This document shows, piece by piece, positions 47,612-57,307 of a stretch of 64,000 nt of DNA. The first letter of the stretch is position 1, and each line of letters begins with the position of its first letter. Source of the stretch: Ornithinibacter sp. (GTDB taxonomy: Bacteria > Actinomycetota > Actinomycetes > Actinomycetales > Dermatophilaceae); the NCBI GenBank assembly GCA_029266735.1, contig JAQSWG010000008.1, positions 1 through 64,000 of the forward strand, given 5' to 3'. The translations under genes and the position numbers were made by a program. The notes beneath the pieces are model-generated. The model saw only the letters and a program-made list of their open reading frames with translations. It searched no databases and had not been told where the DNA came from.

Positions 47612-49240
47612 ATGCCCAAGAGCGACACCCACTCCATCGGCGGCACGGACGTCCCGAAGGACATCGACACGACGACGACAGCAGGGAAGCTCGCGGACCT
47701 CAAGCGCCGGGTGGCGGAGGTGGCCGGGGCCGGCTCCGCGCGCGCGGTGGAGAAGCAGCACGCGAAGGGCAAGAAGACTGCTCGGGAGCGGCTGCAGCTG
47801 CTCCTCGACGAGGGCACGTTCGTCGAGATGGACAAGTACGCCCGCCACCGCTCGGTCGCCTTCGGCCAGGACAAGAACCGCCCCTACGGCGACGGGGTCG
47901 TCACGGGGTACGGCACCGTCGACGGGCGGACCGTCGCCGTGTTCGCGCAGGACTTCACCGTGTTCGGTGGCTCGCTCGGTGAGGTCTTCGGGGAGAAGAT
48001 CGTCAAGATCATGGACTTCGCGATGAAGGTCGGCTGCCCGGTCGTCGGGCTCAACGACTCCGGCGGTGCGCGGATCCAGGAGGGCGTCGTCTCCCTCGGC
48101 CTCTACGGCGAGATCTTCCGCCGCAACGTCCACGCCTCAGGTGTGGTGCCGCAGATCTCGCTCGTCATGGGCCCCTGCGCCGGTGGTGCCGTCTACTCCC
48201 CCGCCGTCACCGACTTCACCGTGATGGTGGACCAGACCTCCCACATGTTCATCACCGGTCCGGATGTCATCAAGACGGTCACGGGTGAGGACGTCGGCTT
48301 CGAGGAGCTCGGTGGCGCGCGCACCCACAACACGAAATCCGGTGTCGCGCACTACATGGGCACCGACGAGGACGACGCGATCGAGTACGTCAAGGCGTTG
48401 CTCTCCTACCTGCCCAGCAACAACATGGAGGACCCGCCGGTCTTCGGCGGGGAGAACGACCTCGAGGTCACCGACGACGACCGGTTCCTCGACACGATCA
48501 TCCCCGACAGCCCCAACGTCCCCTACGACATGCAGCAGGTCATCGAGAAGGTGCTCGACGACGAGGAGTTCCTCGAGGTGCAGCCGCTGTTCGCGCCGAA
48601 CATCCTCATCGGCTTCGGCCGGATCGAGGGCCGATCGGTCGGCGTCGTCGCGAACAACCCGATGCAGTTCGCCGGCACGCTGGACATCGACGCCTCGGAG
48701 AAGGCGGCCCGGTTCGTGCGCACCTGCGACGCCTTCAACGTGCCGATCCTCACGTTCGTCGACGTCCCGGGCTTCCTGCCCGGCACCGACCAGGAGTGGG
48801 ACGGCATCATCCGGCGCGGTGCGAAGCTCATCTACGCCTACGCAGAGGCCACCGTGCCGCTCGTCACCGTCATCACCCGCAAGGCCTACGGCGGTGCCTA
48901 CGACGTCATGGGGTCCAAGCACCTCGGCGCCGACATCAACCTCGCCTGGCCCACGGCACAGATCGCCGTCATGGGAGCCCAGGGCGCGGTCAACATCCTC
49001 TACCGCAAGGCGCTCGCGAAGGTCGCGGAGCGCGACGGCTCCGTCGAGGAGGCCCGAGCCGCGTTCGTCCAGGCGTACGAGGACGCGCTCGCCAACCCCT
49101 ACGTCGCGGCGGAGCGCGGCTACATCGACACCGTCATCACGCCGTCCAACACCCGGATGAACGTGTCCAAGGCGCTACGCGCCCTGCGCAACAAGCGGGA
49201 GTCGCTGCCGCCGAAGAAGCACGGCAACATTCCCCTATGA
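47612..49240 (+). CDS. Acyl-CoA (propionyl-CoA type) carboxylase subunit beta
   Basis: Carboxyltransferase signatures [76 protein letters not shown]. Confidence 0.95.
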   Translation: MPKSDTHSIGGTDVPKDIDTTTTAGKLADLKRRVAEVAGAGSARAVEKQHAKGKKTARERLQLLLDEGTFVEMDKYARHRSVAFGQDKNRPYGDGVVTGYGTVDGRTVAVFAQDFTVFGGSLGEVFGEKIVKIMDFAMKVGCPVVGLNDSGGARIQEGVVSLGLYGEIFRRNVHASGVVPQISLVMGPCAGGAVYSPAVTDFTVMVDQTSHMFITGPDVIKTVTGEDVGFEELGGARTHNTKSGVAHYMGTDEDDAIEYVKALLSYLPSNNMEDPPVFGGENDLEVTDDDRFLDTIIPDSPNVPYDMQQVIEKVLDDEEFLEVQPLFAPNILIGFGRIEGRSVGVVANNPMQFAGTLDIDASEKAARFVRTCDAFNVPILTFVDVPGFLPGTDQEWDGIIRRGAKLIYAYAEATVPLVTVITRKAYGGAYDVMGSKHLGADINLAWPTAQIAVMGAQGAVNILYRKALAKVAERDGSVEEARAAFVQAYEDALANPYVAAERGYIDTVITPSNTRMNVSKALRALRNKRESLPPKKHGNIPL

Positions 49241-49356
49241 CCTCCTCGCAGGCTCCGAGCTCAGGGGGACCCCGCCCTATGACCTCCTCGCAGGCTCCGA
49301 GCTCAGGGGGACCCCGCCCTATGACCTCCTCGCAGGCTCCGAGCCCAGCGGCACCT
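49237..49356. repeat. 42-bp tandem repeat (about 2.9 copies), each unit starting with ATG and encoding [14 protein letters not shown]
   Basis: ATGACCTCCTCGCAGGCTCCGAGC at 49237, 49279 and 49321. Confidence 0.97.
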
Positions 49357-49578
49357 GACCGTCGAGCGGACCCGGTGATCCGGGTCAGTGGACCGGCCAC
49401 CGCGGAGGACATCGCCGCGCTCGTGGCGGTCCTCGTCGCCGCCGGCTCCGGTGCGGACGGAGCGGACGGAGCGCGCGGGACGTCAGCCCGCGCCTCCGTG
49501 TGGGCGGCGCACCGGGCGGCGATGCGCGGGCCGGTGGGCCATGGCCCGGCCGCCTGGCGCACCAGCCTGCGACCCTGA
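49237..49578 (+). CDS. Acyl-CoA carboxylase epsilon subunit
   Basis: Immediately follows the beta subunit (ATGA overlap); [25 protein letters not shown] and SVWAAHRA. Confidence 0.82.
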   Translation: MTSSQAPSSGGPRPMTSSQAPSSGGPRPMTSSQAPSPAAPDRRADPVIRVSGPATAEDIAALVAVLVAAGSGADGADGARGTSARASVWAAHRAAMRGPVGHGPAAWRTSLRP

Positions 49579-49585
49579 GCCGGCC

Positions 49586-50245
49586 TCAGCCAGTCCGCAG
49601 CACGCGGCGGGCGAGCCGGTCGTGGTCCACGCCGGTGAGGACGGCCTCGCGCACGACGCGCTCGGCCGCCGGCCCGTCCCCCATGAGGGCCTGGAACACC
49701 TCGGAAACCGTGATGCCATGCTCCGGACGGTCCGCCACGTCCACGACGTCTCCCGTCGTGATGATCCCCGGCGAGACCACTGCGAGGTAGGCGCCGGTCC
49801 GGCCTCGCTCGGAGAAGCGGCGCACCCAGCCCGGCTCTCCCATCCAGGCGTGGAAGGTCGCGCACGGTATCCGTGGCGCAGTGACCTCGAGGACGGCCGA
49901 TCCGACCGTCCAGTGCTCGCCGACCACGGCCGCGTCGACCTCCAGCCCGATGGTCGTGAGGTTCTCCCCGAACATCCCGTCGGGCAGGACTCGGCCCAGT
50001 GCGCCCCCCCACCAGTCGAGCTCCTCGCGCGCCACGGCATACACCGCCTGACGTGACCCGCCGTGGTGCTTGCGGCTCACGACGTCGTCACCGACGACAC
50101 CGCTGCCCAGTCCCCCGCGCTTCGGCCCCGGGTCGCGCACCTCCACCGATGTGACCGGACGCTTGTCGATGGCCGTCCGCTGCCCGTGGGGACGGATGCC
50201 CTCGCGCGGGCTGCCGACGTTCACCGACCTCACCCGTGGCGTCAT
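49586..50245 (-). CDS. MOSC domain-containing protein
   Basis: DVVSRKHHGGSRQAVYAVAREELDWW, LPDGMFGENLTTIGLEVDAAVVGEHWTVGSAVLEVTAPRIPCATF. Confidence 0.92.
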   Translation of the reverse strand: MTPRVRSVNVGSPREGIRPHGQRTAIDKRPVTSVEVRDPGPKRGGLGSGVVGDDVVSRKHHGGSRQAVYAVAREELDWWGGALGRVLPDGMFGENLTTIGLEVDAAVVGEHWTVGSAVLEVTAPRIPCATFHAWMGEPGWVRRFSERGRTGAYLAVVSPGIITTGDVVDVADRPEHGITVSEVFQALMGDGPAAERVVREAVLTGVDHDRLARRVLRTG

Positions 50246-50345
50246 GGGTCAGAGGGTATGCCGGGTCGACGTGACGTCTCCCAACCCTCCTCCGCCCAGC
50301 CGCTCGCCAGGCCATCCGACCCACGCCTCCGGTAGCGTCCCCGAG

Positions 50346-52037
50346 GTGACCCAGGAGACTGTGGAAACCCGTCCGCCCACCCCCGTCGACGCCATCGCCG
50401 ACGCACATGTCGATGCCGTGCTGGCGGCGAGCCCCATCGAGGCCACCTATCTCGGCGTGCCCGGACATGACACCGAGCTCGACGACTTCTCGCCCGACGG
50501 CTACGCGCACCACGCACACATCGCCCGTGAGACCCTCCGGCGGCTGGAGGAGGTCGAGCCCGTCGACGAGGTGGACCGGATCACGGTCGCGGCGATGGGC
50601 GAGCGCCTCGGTCTCGAGATCGAGGTCCACGAGGCCGGCTACGACCGCATGGAGCTCAACGTCATCGCCTCGCCGCTCCAGAGCTGTCGCGACGTGCTGG
50701 ACCTCATGCCGACAGCCACCCATGACGACTGGGCCACGATCGCCACCCGGCTCGGCCGGATCCCCACGGCCCTGGAGCAGTGGACCGCCACCCTCCGGCA
50801 GTCCGCGGACCGCGGCCTCGTGACGCCCCGCCGTCAGGTGACGGAGTGCATCGCCCAGTGCGACGAGCTGACCGGCGCCGACGGCTTCTTCGCGCACTTC
50901 CTCGCCGAGGCAGCGGTTCAGGGGGAACCCCTCGACGGCGCCGTACGGCGGGAGCTGGAACGGGGCACCGAGTCGGCGGTCACGGCATACACGCGGCTCG
51001 GCGAGGATCTGCGCCAGCTGCTCGACAAGGCGCCGGAGTCCGACGCGGCCGGCCGTGAGCGCTACGAGCTGGCATCACGGCGTTTCCTCGGCGCGACCGT
51101 GGACCTCGAGGAGACCTATGCCTGGGGGCAGCAGGAGCTGGCCCGGATCACCGGCGACATGCAGGCAACTGCGCAGAGGATCCTGCCGGGTGCGAGCGTC
51201 CGCGAGGCCATGGACCACCTGGACCACGACCCGGCATACCAGCTCCACGGCACCGAGGCGCTTCGCGCCTGGATGCAGGAACGCGCGGACGAGGTCATCG
51301 GGCACACGGCGGGCACGCACTTCGACATCCCCGATCCGGTGCGCACCATCGAGGCGCGGATCGCGCCGACGCACACCGGGGGCATGTACTACACGGGTCC
51401 GAGCGACGACCTCAGCCGCCCCGGGCGGATGTGGTGGTCGGTGCCGAGAGGTGTCACGGAGTTCAGCACCTGGCGCGAGCTGACGACCGTCTACCACGAG
51501 GGCGTCCCCGGGCACCATCTCCAGGTGGCTCAGACGGTCTACCGCCGCGAGCTGCTCAACCGGTGGCGGCGCCAGATGTGCTGGGTGAGCGGCCACGGCG
51601 AGGGGTGGGCGCTCTACGCTGAGCGGCTCATGGCAGACCTCGGGTACATGGACGACCCCGGCAACTACCTCGGCCTGCTCGACGGCCAGTCGCTCCGGGC
51701 CGCCCGGGTCGTCCTCGACATCGGCGTGCACTGCGGCCTCGAGGCCCCGTCCGAGGTCGGCGGTGGCGGCTGGACCTACGACAAGGCATGGGAGTTCCTC
51801 ACCACCCACGCCCACGAGGGCGAGGCTCTGCTGAGGTTCGAGCTGAACCGCTACCTCGGCTGGCCCGGACAGGCGCCGAGCTACAAGATCGGGGAGCGAC
51901 TCTGGCTCCAGCTGAGAGACGAGACGGCGCGACGGGAGGGAGCGGCGTTCTCGCTCAGGGACTTTCACCGTCGCGCCCTCGACGTCGGGTCGGTGGGTCT
52001 CGACGTGCTGCGCGAGGCGGTCCTCGGCCGCCGCTGA
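50346..52037 (+). CDS. DUF885 family protein (putative metallopeptidase-like)
   Basis: VYHEGVPGHHLQVAQTVYRRELLNRWRRQMCWVSGHGEGWALYAERLMADLGY; GTG start at 50346. Confidence 0.9.
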   Translation: MTQETVETRPPTPVDAIADAHVDAVLAASPIEATYLGVPGHDTELDDFSPDGYAHHAHIARETLRRLEEVEPVDEVDRITVAAMGERLGLEIEVHEAGYDRMELNVIASPLQSCRDVLDLMPTATHDDWATIATRLGRIPTALEQWTATLRQSADRGLVTPRRQVTECIAQCDELTGADGFFAHFLAEAAVQGEPLDGAVRRELERGTESAVTAYTRLGEDLRQLLDKAPESDAAGRERYELASRRFLGATVDLEETYAWGQQELARITGDMQATAQRILPGASVREAMDHLDHDPAYQLHGTEALRAWMQERADEVIGHTAGTHFDIPDPVRTIEARIAPTHTGGMYYTGPSDDLSRPGRMWWSVPRGVTEFSTWRELTTVYHEGVPGHHLQVAQTVYRRELLNRWRRQMCWVSGHGEGWALYAERLMADLGYMDDPGNYLGLLDGQSLRAARVVLDIGVHCGLEAPSEVGGGGWTYDKAWEFLTTHAHEGEALLRFELNRYLGWPGQAPSYKIGERLWLQLRDETARREGAAFSLRDFHRRALDVGSVGLDVLREAVLGRR

Positions 52038-52192
52038 CCGCGTCGACCCGGCCCCGCCTGCGCGCCGCGGGGTGGCCACCCGGCTCTCGCTGCCAGCGCA
52101 GCGACGGCGGCCACGTGCCCGGAGCGCCGACGCACGCCACACGGCATACTTTCCCTGACTGTGGAATTCTGCAATGCCCGAGGAGCGGCGAG

Positions 52193-52795
52193 GTGGCAGG
52201 GACCCGTGGCCGCAGGCCGGCCGGCAGCGGCACCCGTGAGGCGATCCTCGCCGCCGCCTCGCGTGCCTTCGCGGAGCTCGGGTACCCGCGCACGACCCTG
52301 CGAGCCATCGCGAAGGACGCCGGGGTCGACACCCGCCTGGTGACTCACTACTTCGGCAGCAAGCAGGCGCTGTTCGTCGAGGTCGTCGAGCTGCCGTTCG
52401 ACCCGGAAGTCGTCATGGCGGCCGTGATCGGCCCGGGCCTCGAGGGGGTCGGGCACCGGCTGGCCACCTTCGCGGTCGGCATGCTCGAGACACCGGAGGC
52501 CCGCCGGACGATGACGGGCCTGCTCCGAGCAGCGGCGTCCGAGGAGGAGGCCGCCGTGAGGGTACGCGAGCTGCTCGTCGCACGGCTCCTCACGCCCTTG
52601 GCGCACCACATCGGGGGGGACCGCCCCGAGCTCCGTGCCTCCCTGACCGGTGCGCAGATGGCCGGGCTCGTGCTCGCCCGCCACATCATCGGCCTTCCCC
52701 GACTCGCGGCGGCGACCCCCGACGAGCTCGTCGCCGCCGTGGGACCGGTGCTCCAGCACTACCTCGCGGGCAACCTGTCGCCCGATACCGGCTGA
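52193..52795 (+). CDS. TetR family transcriptional regulator
   Basis: TREAILAAASRAFAELGYPRTTLRAIAKDAGVDTRLVTHYFGSKQALFVEVV HTH. Confidence 0.93.
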   Translation: MAGTRGRRPAGSGTREAILAAASRAFAELGYPRTTLRAIAKDAGVDTRLVTHYFGSKQALFVEVVELPFDPEVVMAAVIGPGLEGVGHRLATFAVGMLETPEARRTMTGLLRAAASEEEAAVRVRELLVARLLTPLAHHIGGDRPELRASLTGAQMAGLVLARHIIGLPRLAAATPDELVAAVGPVLQHYLAGNLSPDTG

Positions 52796-52812
52796 GCAGG
52801 GACAATCCTCGG

Positions 52813-54720
52813 GTGGAGCTCGCCGCGCTCGTCGTCGCCATCGTCCTCGTCGTCATCCTCGTCCGCAGAGGGACCGTCCCGCTGGGCGTTCCCACGCCCA
52901 TCGCCCTGCTCGTCGTGGGGGCGGTGCTGTCCTTCGTCCCGGCGGTGCCGGAGGTGCGGCTGTCCAGTGAGCTGGTGCTCTACGGCCTCCTGCCGCCCCT
53001 GCTCTACGCGGCGGCCCTGTCGACCTCGCTGCTCGACGTGCGGACGCACCGGGCGGCCATCCTCAGCCTCTCGGTGGGTCTGGTGCTCTTCACTGCTCTG
53101 GGTGTCGGGGTCGTCGCCTGGTTGCTCCTGCCGATCCCGTTCACCCTGGCCTTCGCACTGGGGGCCATCGTCGCCCCGCCGGATGCCGTGGCGGCCACCG
53201 CCGTGGCGCGCCGGATCGGCCTGCCCCGCGGGATCAGGACGATCCTCGAGGGCGAGTCGCTCCTCAACGACGCGACCGCGCTGGTGTCGCTGCGCACGGC
53301 CCTCGCGGCAGCAGGCCTCGCAGCGCACGGCGTGGGAGCAGGTGAGGGTGAGGGCTCGGCGGCCGAGGTGACGTTGGGGTCGGTGTCCGTCGACCTCCTC
53401 GTCGCCTCGGTCGGCGGCGTGGCCATCGGGGTCGTGGCCTACCTCGTCATCGGCACCATCCGGCGCTACCTCATCACCGAGGTCCCCGCGGACACCGCCC
53501 TCTCGTTCGTCGCGCCGTACCTCTCCTACGTCCCGGCCGAGCAGGTGGGGGCGTCCGGCGTGCTCGCGGTCGTGACGACCGGCCTCCTCCTGGCCCACCG
53601 CGCGCCCGAGCTGCAGACCGCCCCCTCGCGGCTCTCGGAGAGGATCAACTGGTCGAGTGTGACGTTCGTGCTCGAGAACGCCGTCTTCCTCCTCATCGGC
53701 CTGCAGATCGCCAGCCTGGTCGACAACGTGGGCCAGGGCGAGCTCTCCCTGTCCCGAACCCTGCTCGTCGGGCTCGCGGTGCTCGTCACCTGTCTCGTCC
53801 TGCGGCCCGTCTGGATGGTCCCCTTCACCCTCATGGGAGCTCGGCACAGCAGGGACCGCGGCGAGCGGGTGCGCAGTGCCCTCGTCGGCTCCTGGGCGGG
53901 CATGCGCGGCGTCGTCACCCTTGCCGCGGCGCTCACCCTGCCCGAGGAGACCCCACTGCGCGCCGAGCTGGTCGTCATCGCCCTCGTGGTCACGGTCGGC
54001 ACGTTGCTCCTCCAGGGCACGACGCTGCCCATGCTGGCCCGGGCCCTGGACGTGCGCGGACCCGATCCCAGGGAGGACGCACTCCAGGAGGCGACGGTCC
54101 TCGGTGCGACGACCGGTGCCGGGCTGCGGCTCATCGAGTCGGACCCCGACGCCGACGCCGCGGTGGTGCGGGCCATCCAGGAGCAGGCCAGCGCGCGCGT
54201 CAACCGCAGCTGGGAGAGGCTCGGAACGCTGGGTCAGGGCGATGACGAGACGCCGAGCGAGTCCCATGTCCGACTTCGCACCGCGATGATCCGCGAGGAG
54301 CGCGCCGAGCTCCTCCGCATCCGGGACCTCGGCGCGGTCGACCACGCGGTGCTCAACACCGTGCTCGGTCAGCTCGACGCCGAGGAGACCGCCCTGGTGT
54401 GGAGCGCGACCCGTTCCGAGAAGGTACGGGGCTCACCGCTGCGGCCACCGGAGCGCATCGCGGGCGCGTGCGAGCACCTCGCCGCCGCCGAGATCCCCCG
54501 TCCGCCGACCAGTGCGGACGGTTGCGCCACGTGCCTCGAGATCGGCATGCGCTGGGTGCACCTGCGGGCCTGCGCCGCCTGCGGGCACGTCGGGTGCTGT
54601 GACTCGTCGCAGGGAAAGCACGCCTCGGCGCACTTCCGCGAGGCGGGTCACCCGGTCATGCGAAGCATCGAGCCGGGCGAGGCCTGGCGGTGGTGCTTCG
54701 TCGACGAGGTCCTCGGCTGA
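52813..54720 (+). CDS. CPA1-type Na+/H+ antiporter with C-terminal UBP-type zinc finger
   Basis: LGAIVAPPDAVAATAVARRIGLPRGIRTILEGESLLNDATALV antiporter core; C-term CEHL...CATCLEIGMRWVHLRACAACGHVGCCDSSQGKHASAHFREAGHPVMRS. Confidence 0.92.
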   Translation: MELAALVVAIVLVVILVRRGTVPLGVPTPIALLVVGAVLSFVPAVPEVRLSSELVLYGLLPPLLYAAALSTSLLDVRTHRAAILSLSVGLVLFTALGVGVVAWLLLPIPFTLAFALGAIVAPPDAVAATAVARRIGLPRGIRTILEGESLLNDATALVSLRTALAAAGLAAHGVGAGEGEGSAAEVTLGSVSVDLLVASVGGVAIGVVAYLVIGTIRRYLITEVPADTALSFVAPYLSYVPAEQVGASGVLAVVTTGLLLAHRAPELQTAPSRLSERINWSSVTFVLENAVFLLIGLQIASLVDNVGQGELSLSRTLLVGLAVLVTCLVLRPVWMVPFTLMGARHSRDRGERVRSALVGSWAGMRGVVTLAAALTLPEETPLRAELVVIALVVTVGTLLLQGTTLPMLARALDVRGPDPREDALQEATVLGATTGAGLRLIESDPDADAAVVRAIQEQASARVNRSWERLGTLGQGDDETPSESHVRLRTAMIREERAELLRIRDLGAVDHAVLNTVLGQLDAEETALVWSATRSEKVRGSPLRPPERIAGACEHLAAAEIPRPPTSADGCATCLEIGMRWVHLRACAACGHVGCCDSSQGKHASAHFREAGHPVMRSIEPGEAWRWCFVDEVLG

Positions 54721-54753
54721 GGCCCGTCGCGCCGCCGGACTAGGTTTGCGCGT

Positions 54754-55506
54754 ATGCCGTCCGCCCACCCGACGCTGCTCCTCGCCTCCGCCTCCCCCGC
54801 CCGTCGCAGCGCCCTCGTTGCCGCGGGCGTGGAGCCACTGGTGCGCGTCTCGTCGGTCGACGAGGACGACGTCGTCGCAGCGGCCGAGGCCGGGCAGGGC
54901 CGCCTGGCGGCAGCCGACGTCGCGCTCCTCCTCGCGCGGGCGAAGGCGGAGGACGTCGTCACGGCGCTGGAGCACGACGTCCTCGACGTGGACCACGGAG
55001 GGAGTGCAGTCGATGGGGACGGTGCCGGTGAGACTGTCGACGGCGGCGGCCGCCGTGACGACCCGGACGACGGGGGCCTGATCGTCCTCGGGTGCGACTC
55101 CGTCCTCGAGCTCGACGGCGAGGTCCACGGGAAACCCGCCGATGCCGGGGAGGCGGTCGAGCGCTGGCGACGGATGCGGGGACGGACCGGCCACCTGCAC
55201 ACCGGACACTGGCTCGTGGACCTGCGCGATGGTGCCCAGGGCGGCTCCGGAGGGATGGTGGGCGGAACGGCGACGACGACGGTGTACTTCGCGGCGGTGG
55301 ACGACGCCGAAGTCGACGCGTACGTCGCGACCGGCGAGCCGCTGCAGGTGGCCGGCGCCTTCACGCTCGACGGGCTCGGCGGCCCCTATGTCGCCGGCAT
55401 CGAGGGTGACCCCAGCAACGTCGTCGGGGTCTCGCTCCCGTTCGTCCGGGACCTCCTCCGTGAGCTCGGGGTCACCTGGCACGACCTGCGCCGCCCCACC
55501 CGCTGA
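54754..55506 (+). CDS. Maf family nucleotide pyrophosphatase
   Basis: LLLASASPARRSALVAAGVEPLVRVSSVDEDD, VLGCDSVLELDGEVHGKPADAGEAVERWRRMRGRTGHLHTGHWL, AFTLDGLGGPYVAGIEGDPSNVVGVSLP. Confidence 0.93.
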   Translation: MPSAHPTLLLASASPARRSALVAAGVEPLVRVSSVDEDDVVAAAEAGQGRLAAADVALLLARAKAEDVVTALEHDVLDVDHGGSAVDGDGAGETVDGGGRRDDPDDGGLIVLGCDSVLELDGEVHGKPADAGEAVERWRRMRGRTGHLHTGHWLVDLRDGAQGGSGGMVGGTATTTVYFAAVDDAEVDAYVATGEPLQVAGAFTLDGLGGPYVAGIEGDPSNVVGVSLPFVRDLLRELGVTWHDLRRPTR

Positions 55507-55513
55507 CCAAGGG

Positions 55514-55600
55514 GCTCCCCGACTTCGTCTGTCAGATCGGCGCCGACGCGCCGCGTACGCGGCGTGTCGCAGCCGTCTGACAGACGAAGTGGGGCAGGAG
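55514..55600. repeat. Palindromic intergenic repeat, family 1 copy B
   Basis: Outer arms ACTTCGTCTGTCAGA / TCTGACAGACGAAGT perfect; inner arms CGACGCGCCGCG / CGCGGCGTGTCG (11/12). Shares CTCCCCGAC-TCGTCTGTCAGATCG with copy A. Confidence 0.88.
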
Positions 55601-55603
55601 GGG

Positions 55604-57241
55604 TCAGACGGGGGGGACGTCGCGGCGCTTGTCGGCGAAGTGCCTGTCCCGCCGCGCGGCATACCGGAGCCGGTGGAGCACCTCGGCCCGCAAGGCGTCG
55701 GCCTCGACGACATGGTCGACGACGAGGTCGGCCGCGAGCCGCTCGAGGTCGACGTCCTCCTCGTACTCCGCCCGGCGTGCCGCGACGAAGGCGGCCCGGG
55801 CGTCAGGCCCCTCGGAGGCCCCCACCTCGGCGATGGTGTTGGCGTAGACCGCGTTCACCGCCGCCTCCGGCCCCATGACCGCGATGCGTGCCGTGGGGAG
55901 GGCGATGGTGGCGTCCGGACCGAAGCCGGGACCGCCCATGGCGTAGAGCCCGGCGCCGTACGCCTTGCGGAGGACGACGCAGACCTGCGGCACCGTCGCC
56001 GACGCGACCGCCGAGACCATCTTGGCGCCGTGCCGGATGATGCCGCCGCGCTCCACCTCGGAGCCGATCATGAACCCCGGCACGTCCGCGAGGTAGACGA
56101 GCGGCACGGAGAACGCGTCGCAGAGCCAGATGAACCGCGACGCCTTGTCGGCCGAGTCGCTGAACAGCACCCCGCCCTTGACGGCAGAGTTGTTCGCGAC
56201 GATCCCGACGGTCTCGCCGTCCATCCGGGCGAACCCCACGACGAGCTCTGCCGCATAGAGCGGCTTGACCTCGAAGAAGCTGTGCTCGTCGACGAGTCCC
56301 TCGATGACGTCGTGGACGTCGAACGGCTGGCTCTCCCGCTCCGGCACGGAGAAGCGCGTCAGCGGCTCGGCCGGGTCCTCGGGGTGGTAGGTCGGGAGCG
56401 GCGAGTGCCAGTTGATCGGCAGGTACGAGAAGTAGAGCCGCGCCAGCTCGATCGCCTCGGCGTCGTCGTGGGCCAGCAGGTCGCCCACGCCCGAGACGGT
56501 GCAGTGCATCCTCGCCCCGCCCATCTCCTCGAGCGACACCTTCTCCCCCACGACCATCTCGGCCATCCGCGGGCTGCCGAGGTACATCGAGGCGTTCCCC
56601 TCGACCATGATGATGACGTCGCAGAAGCTGGGGATGTAGGCACCCCCCGCCGCCGACGGACCGAAGAGGCAGCAGATCTGGGGGACCTTGCCGGAGAGCG
56701 CGACCTGGTTGTGGAAGATGCGACCCGCCCCGCGCCGCCCCGGGAACATCTCGACCTGGTCGGTGATCCGTGCCCCCGCGCTGTCGACGAGCCAGAAGAC
56801 CGGCAGCTCCTCCCGAAGCGCGGTCTCGGTGGCGCGCACGATCTTCTCCACGGTGCGGGCACCCCACGACCCGGCCTTCACGGTGGGGTCGTTGGCGATC
56901 ACCACGACGGGACGGCCGTCGACCATGCCGCGACCGGTGACGACGCCGTCCGCCGGCAGGCCGGGCGCAAGGGCGTTGGCGTAGCGGCCGTCCTCGACGA
57001 AGCTGTCCGGGTCCAGCAGCAGCGCCAGCCTGTCCCGGACGTAGAGCTTGCCCTGGGCGGCGAGCTTCGCGGCGGCCTTCTCCGTCGGTCGCTCGGATGC
57101 CGTGAGCGCGGCCCGGAGCCGGGCCCGCACGTCGGCGACCCGCGGGTCACCGGCAACGCCAGCGTCCTCACGTGCCGAGGCCGTCGAGGCTGCCGTAGCG
57201 GCACCCCGCGTGCCCTGCTCGGGGTCCTGGCTCACCGGCAT
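55604..57241 (-). CDS. Acyl-CoA carboxyltransferase subunit (methylcrotonyl-CoA carboxylase beta-like)
   Basis: FWLVDSAGARITDQVEMFPGRRGAGRIFHNQVALSGKVPQICCLFGPSAAGGAYIPSFCDVIIMVEGNASMYLGSPRMAEMVVGEKVSLEEMGGARMHCTVSGVGD. Confidence 0.93.
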   Translation of the reverse strand: MPVSQDPEQGTRGAATAASTASAREDAGVAGDPRVADVRARLRAALTASERPTEKAAAKLAAQGKLYVRDRLALLLDPDSFVEDGRYANALAPGLPADGVVTGRGMVDGRPVVVIANDPTVKAGSWGARTVEKIVRATETALREELPVFWLVDSAGARITDQVEMFPGRRGAGRIFHNQVALSGKVPQICCLFGPSAAGGAYIPSFCDVIIMVEGNASMYLGSPRMAEMVVGEKVSLEEMGGARMHCTVSGVGDLLAHDDAEAIELARLYFSYLPINWHSPLPTYHPEDPAEPLTRFSVPERESQPFDVHDVIEGLVDEHSFFEVKPLYAAELVVGFARMDGETVGIVANNSAVKGGVLFSDSADKASRFIWLCDAFSVPLVYLADVPGFMIGSEVERGGIIRHGAKMVSAVASATVPQVCVVLRKAYGAGLYAMGGPGFGPDATIALPTARIAVMGPEAAVNAVYANTIAEVGASEGPDARAAFVAARRAEYEEDVDLERLAADLVVDHVVEADALRAEVLHRLRYAARRDRHFADKRRDVPPV

Positions 57242-57307
57242 ACCTCCGTCGGTCGTGAGTGCCGAATCGGTCGCCGGGCGACCAGCCCCGCACTCGAAGC
57301 GGGTCGG

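Noticed and set aside
49237-49356. CRISPR-like array
   Set aside because: Contiguous tandem repeat with no spacers, inside a coding region.
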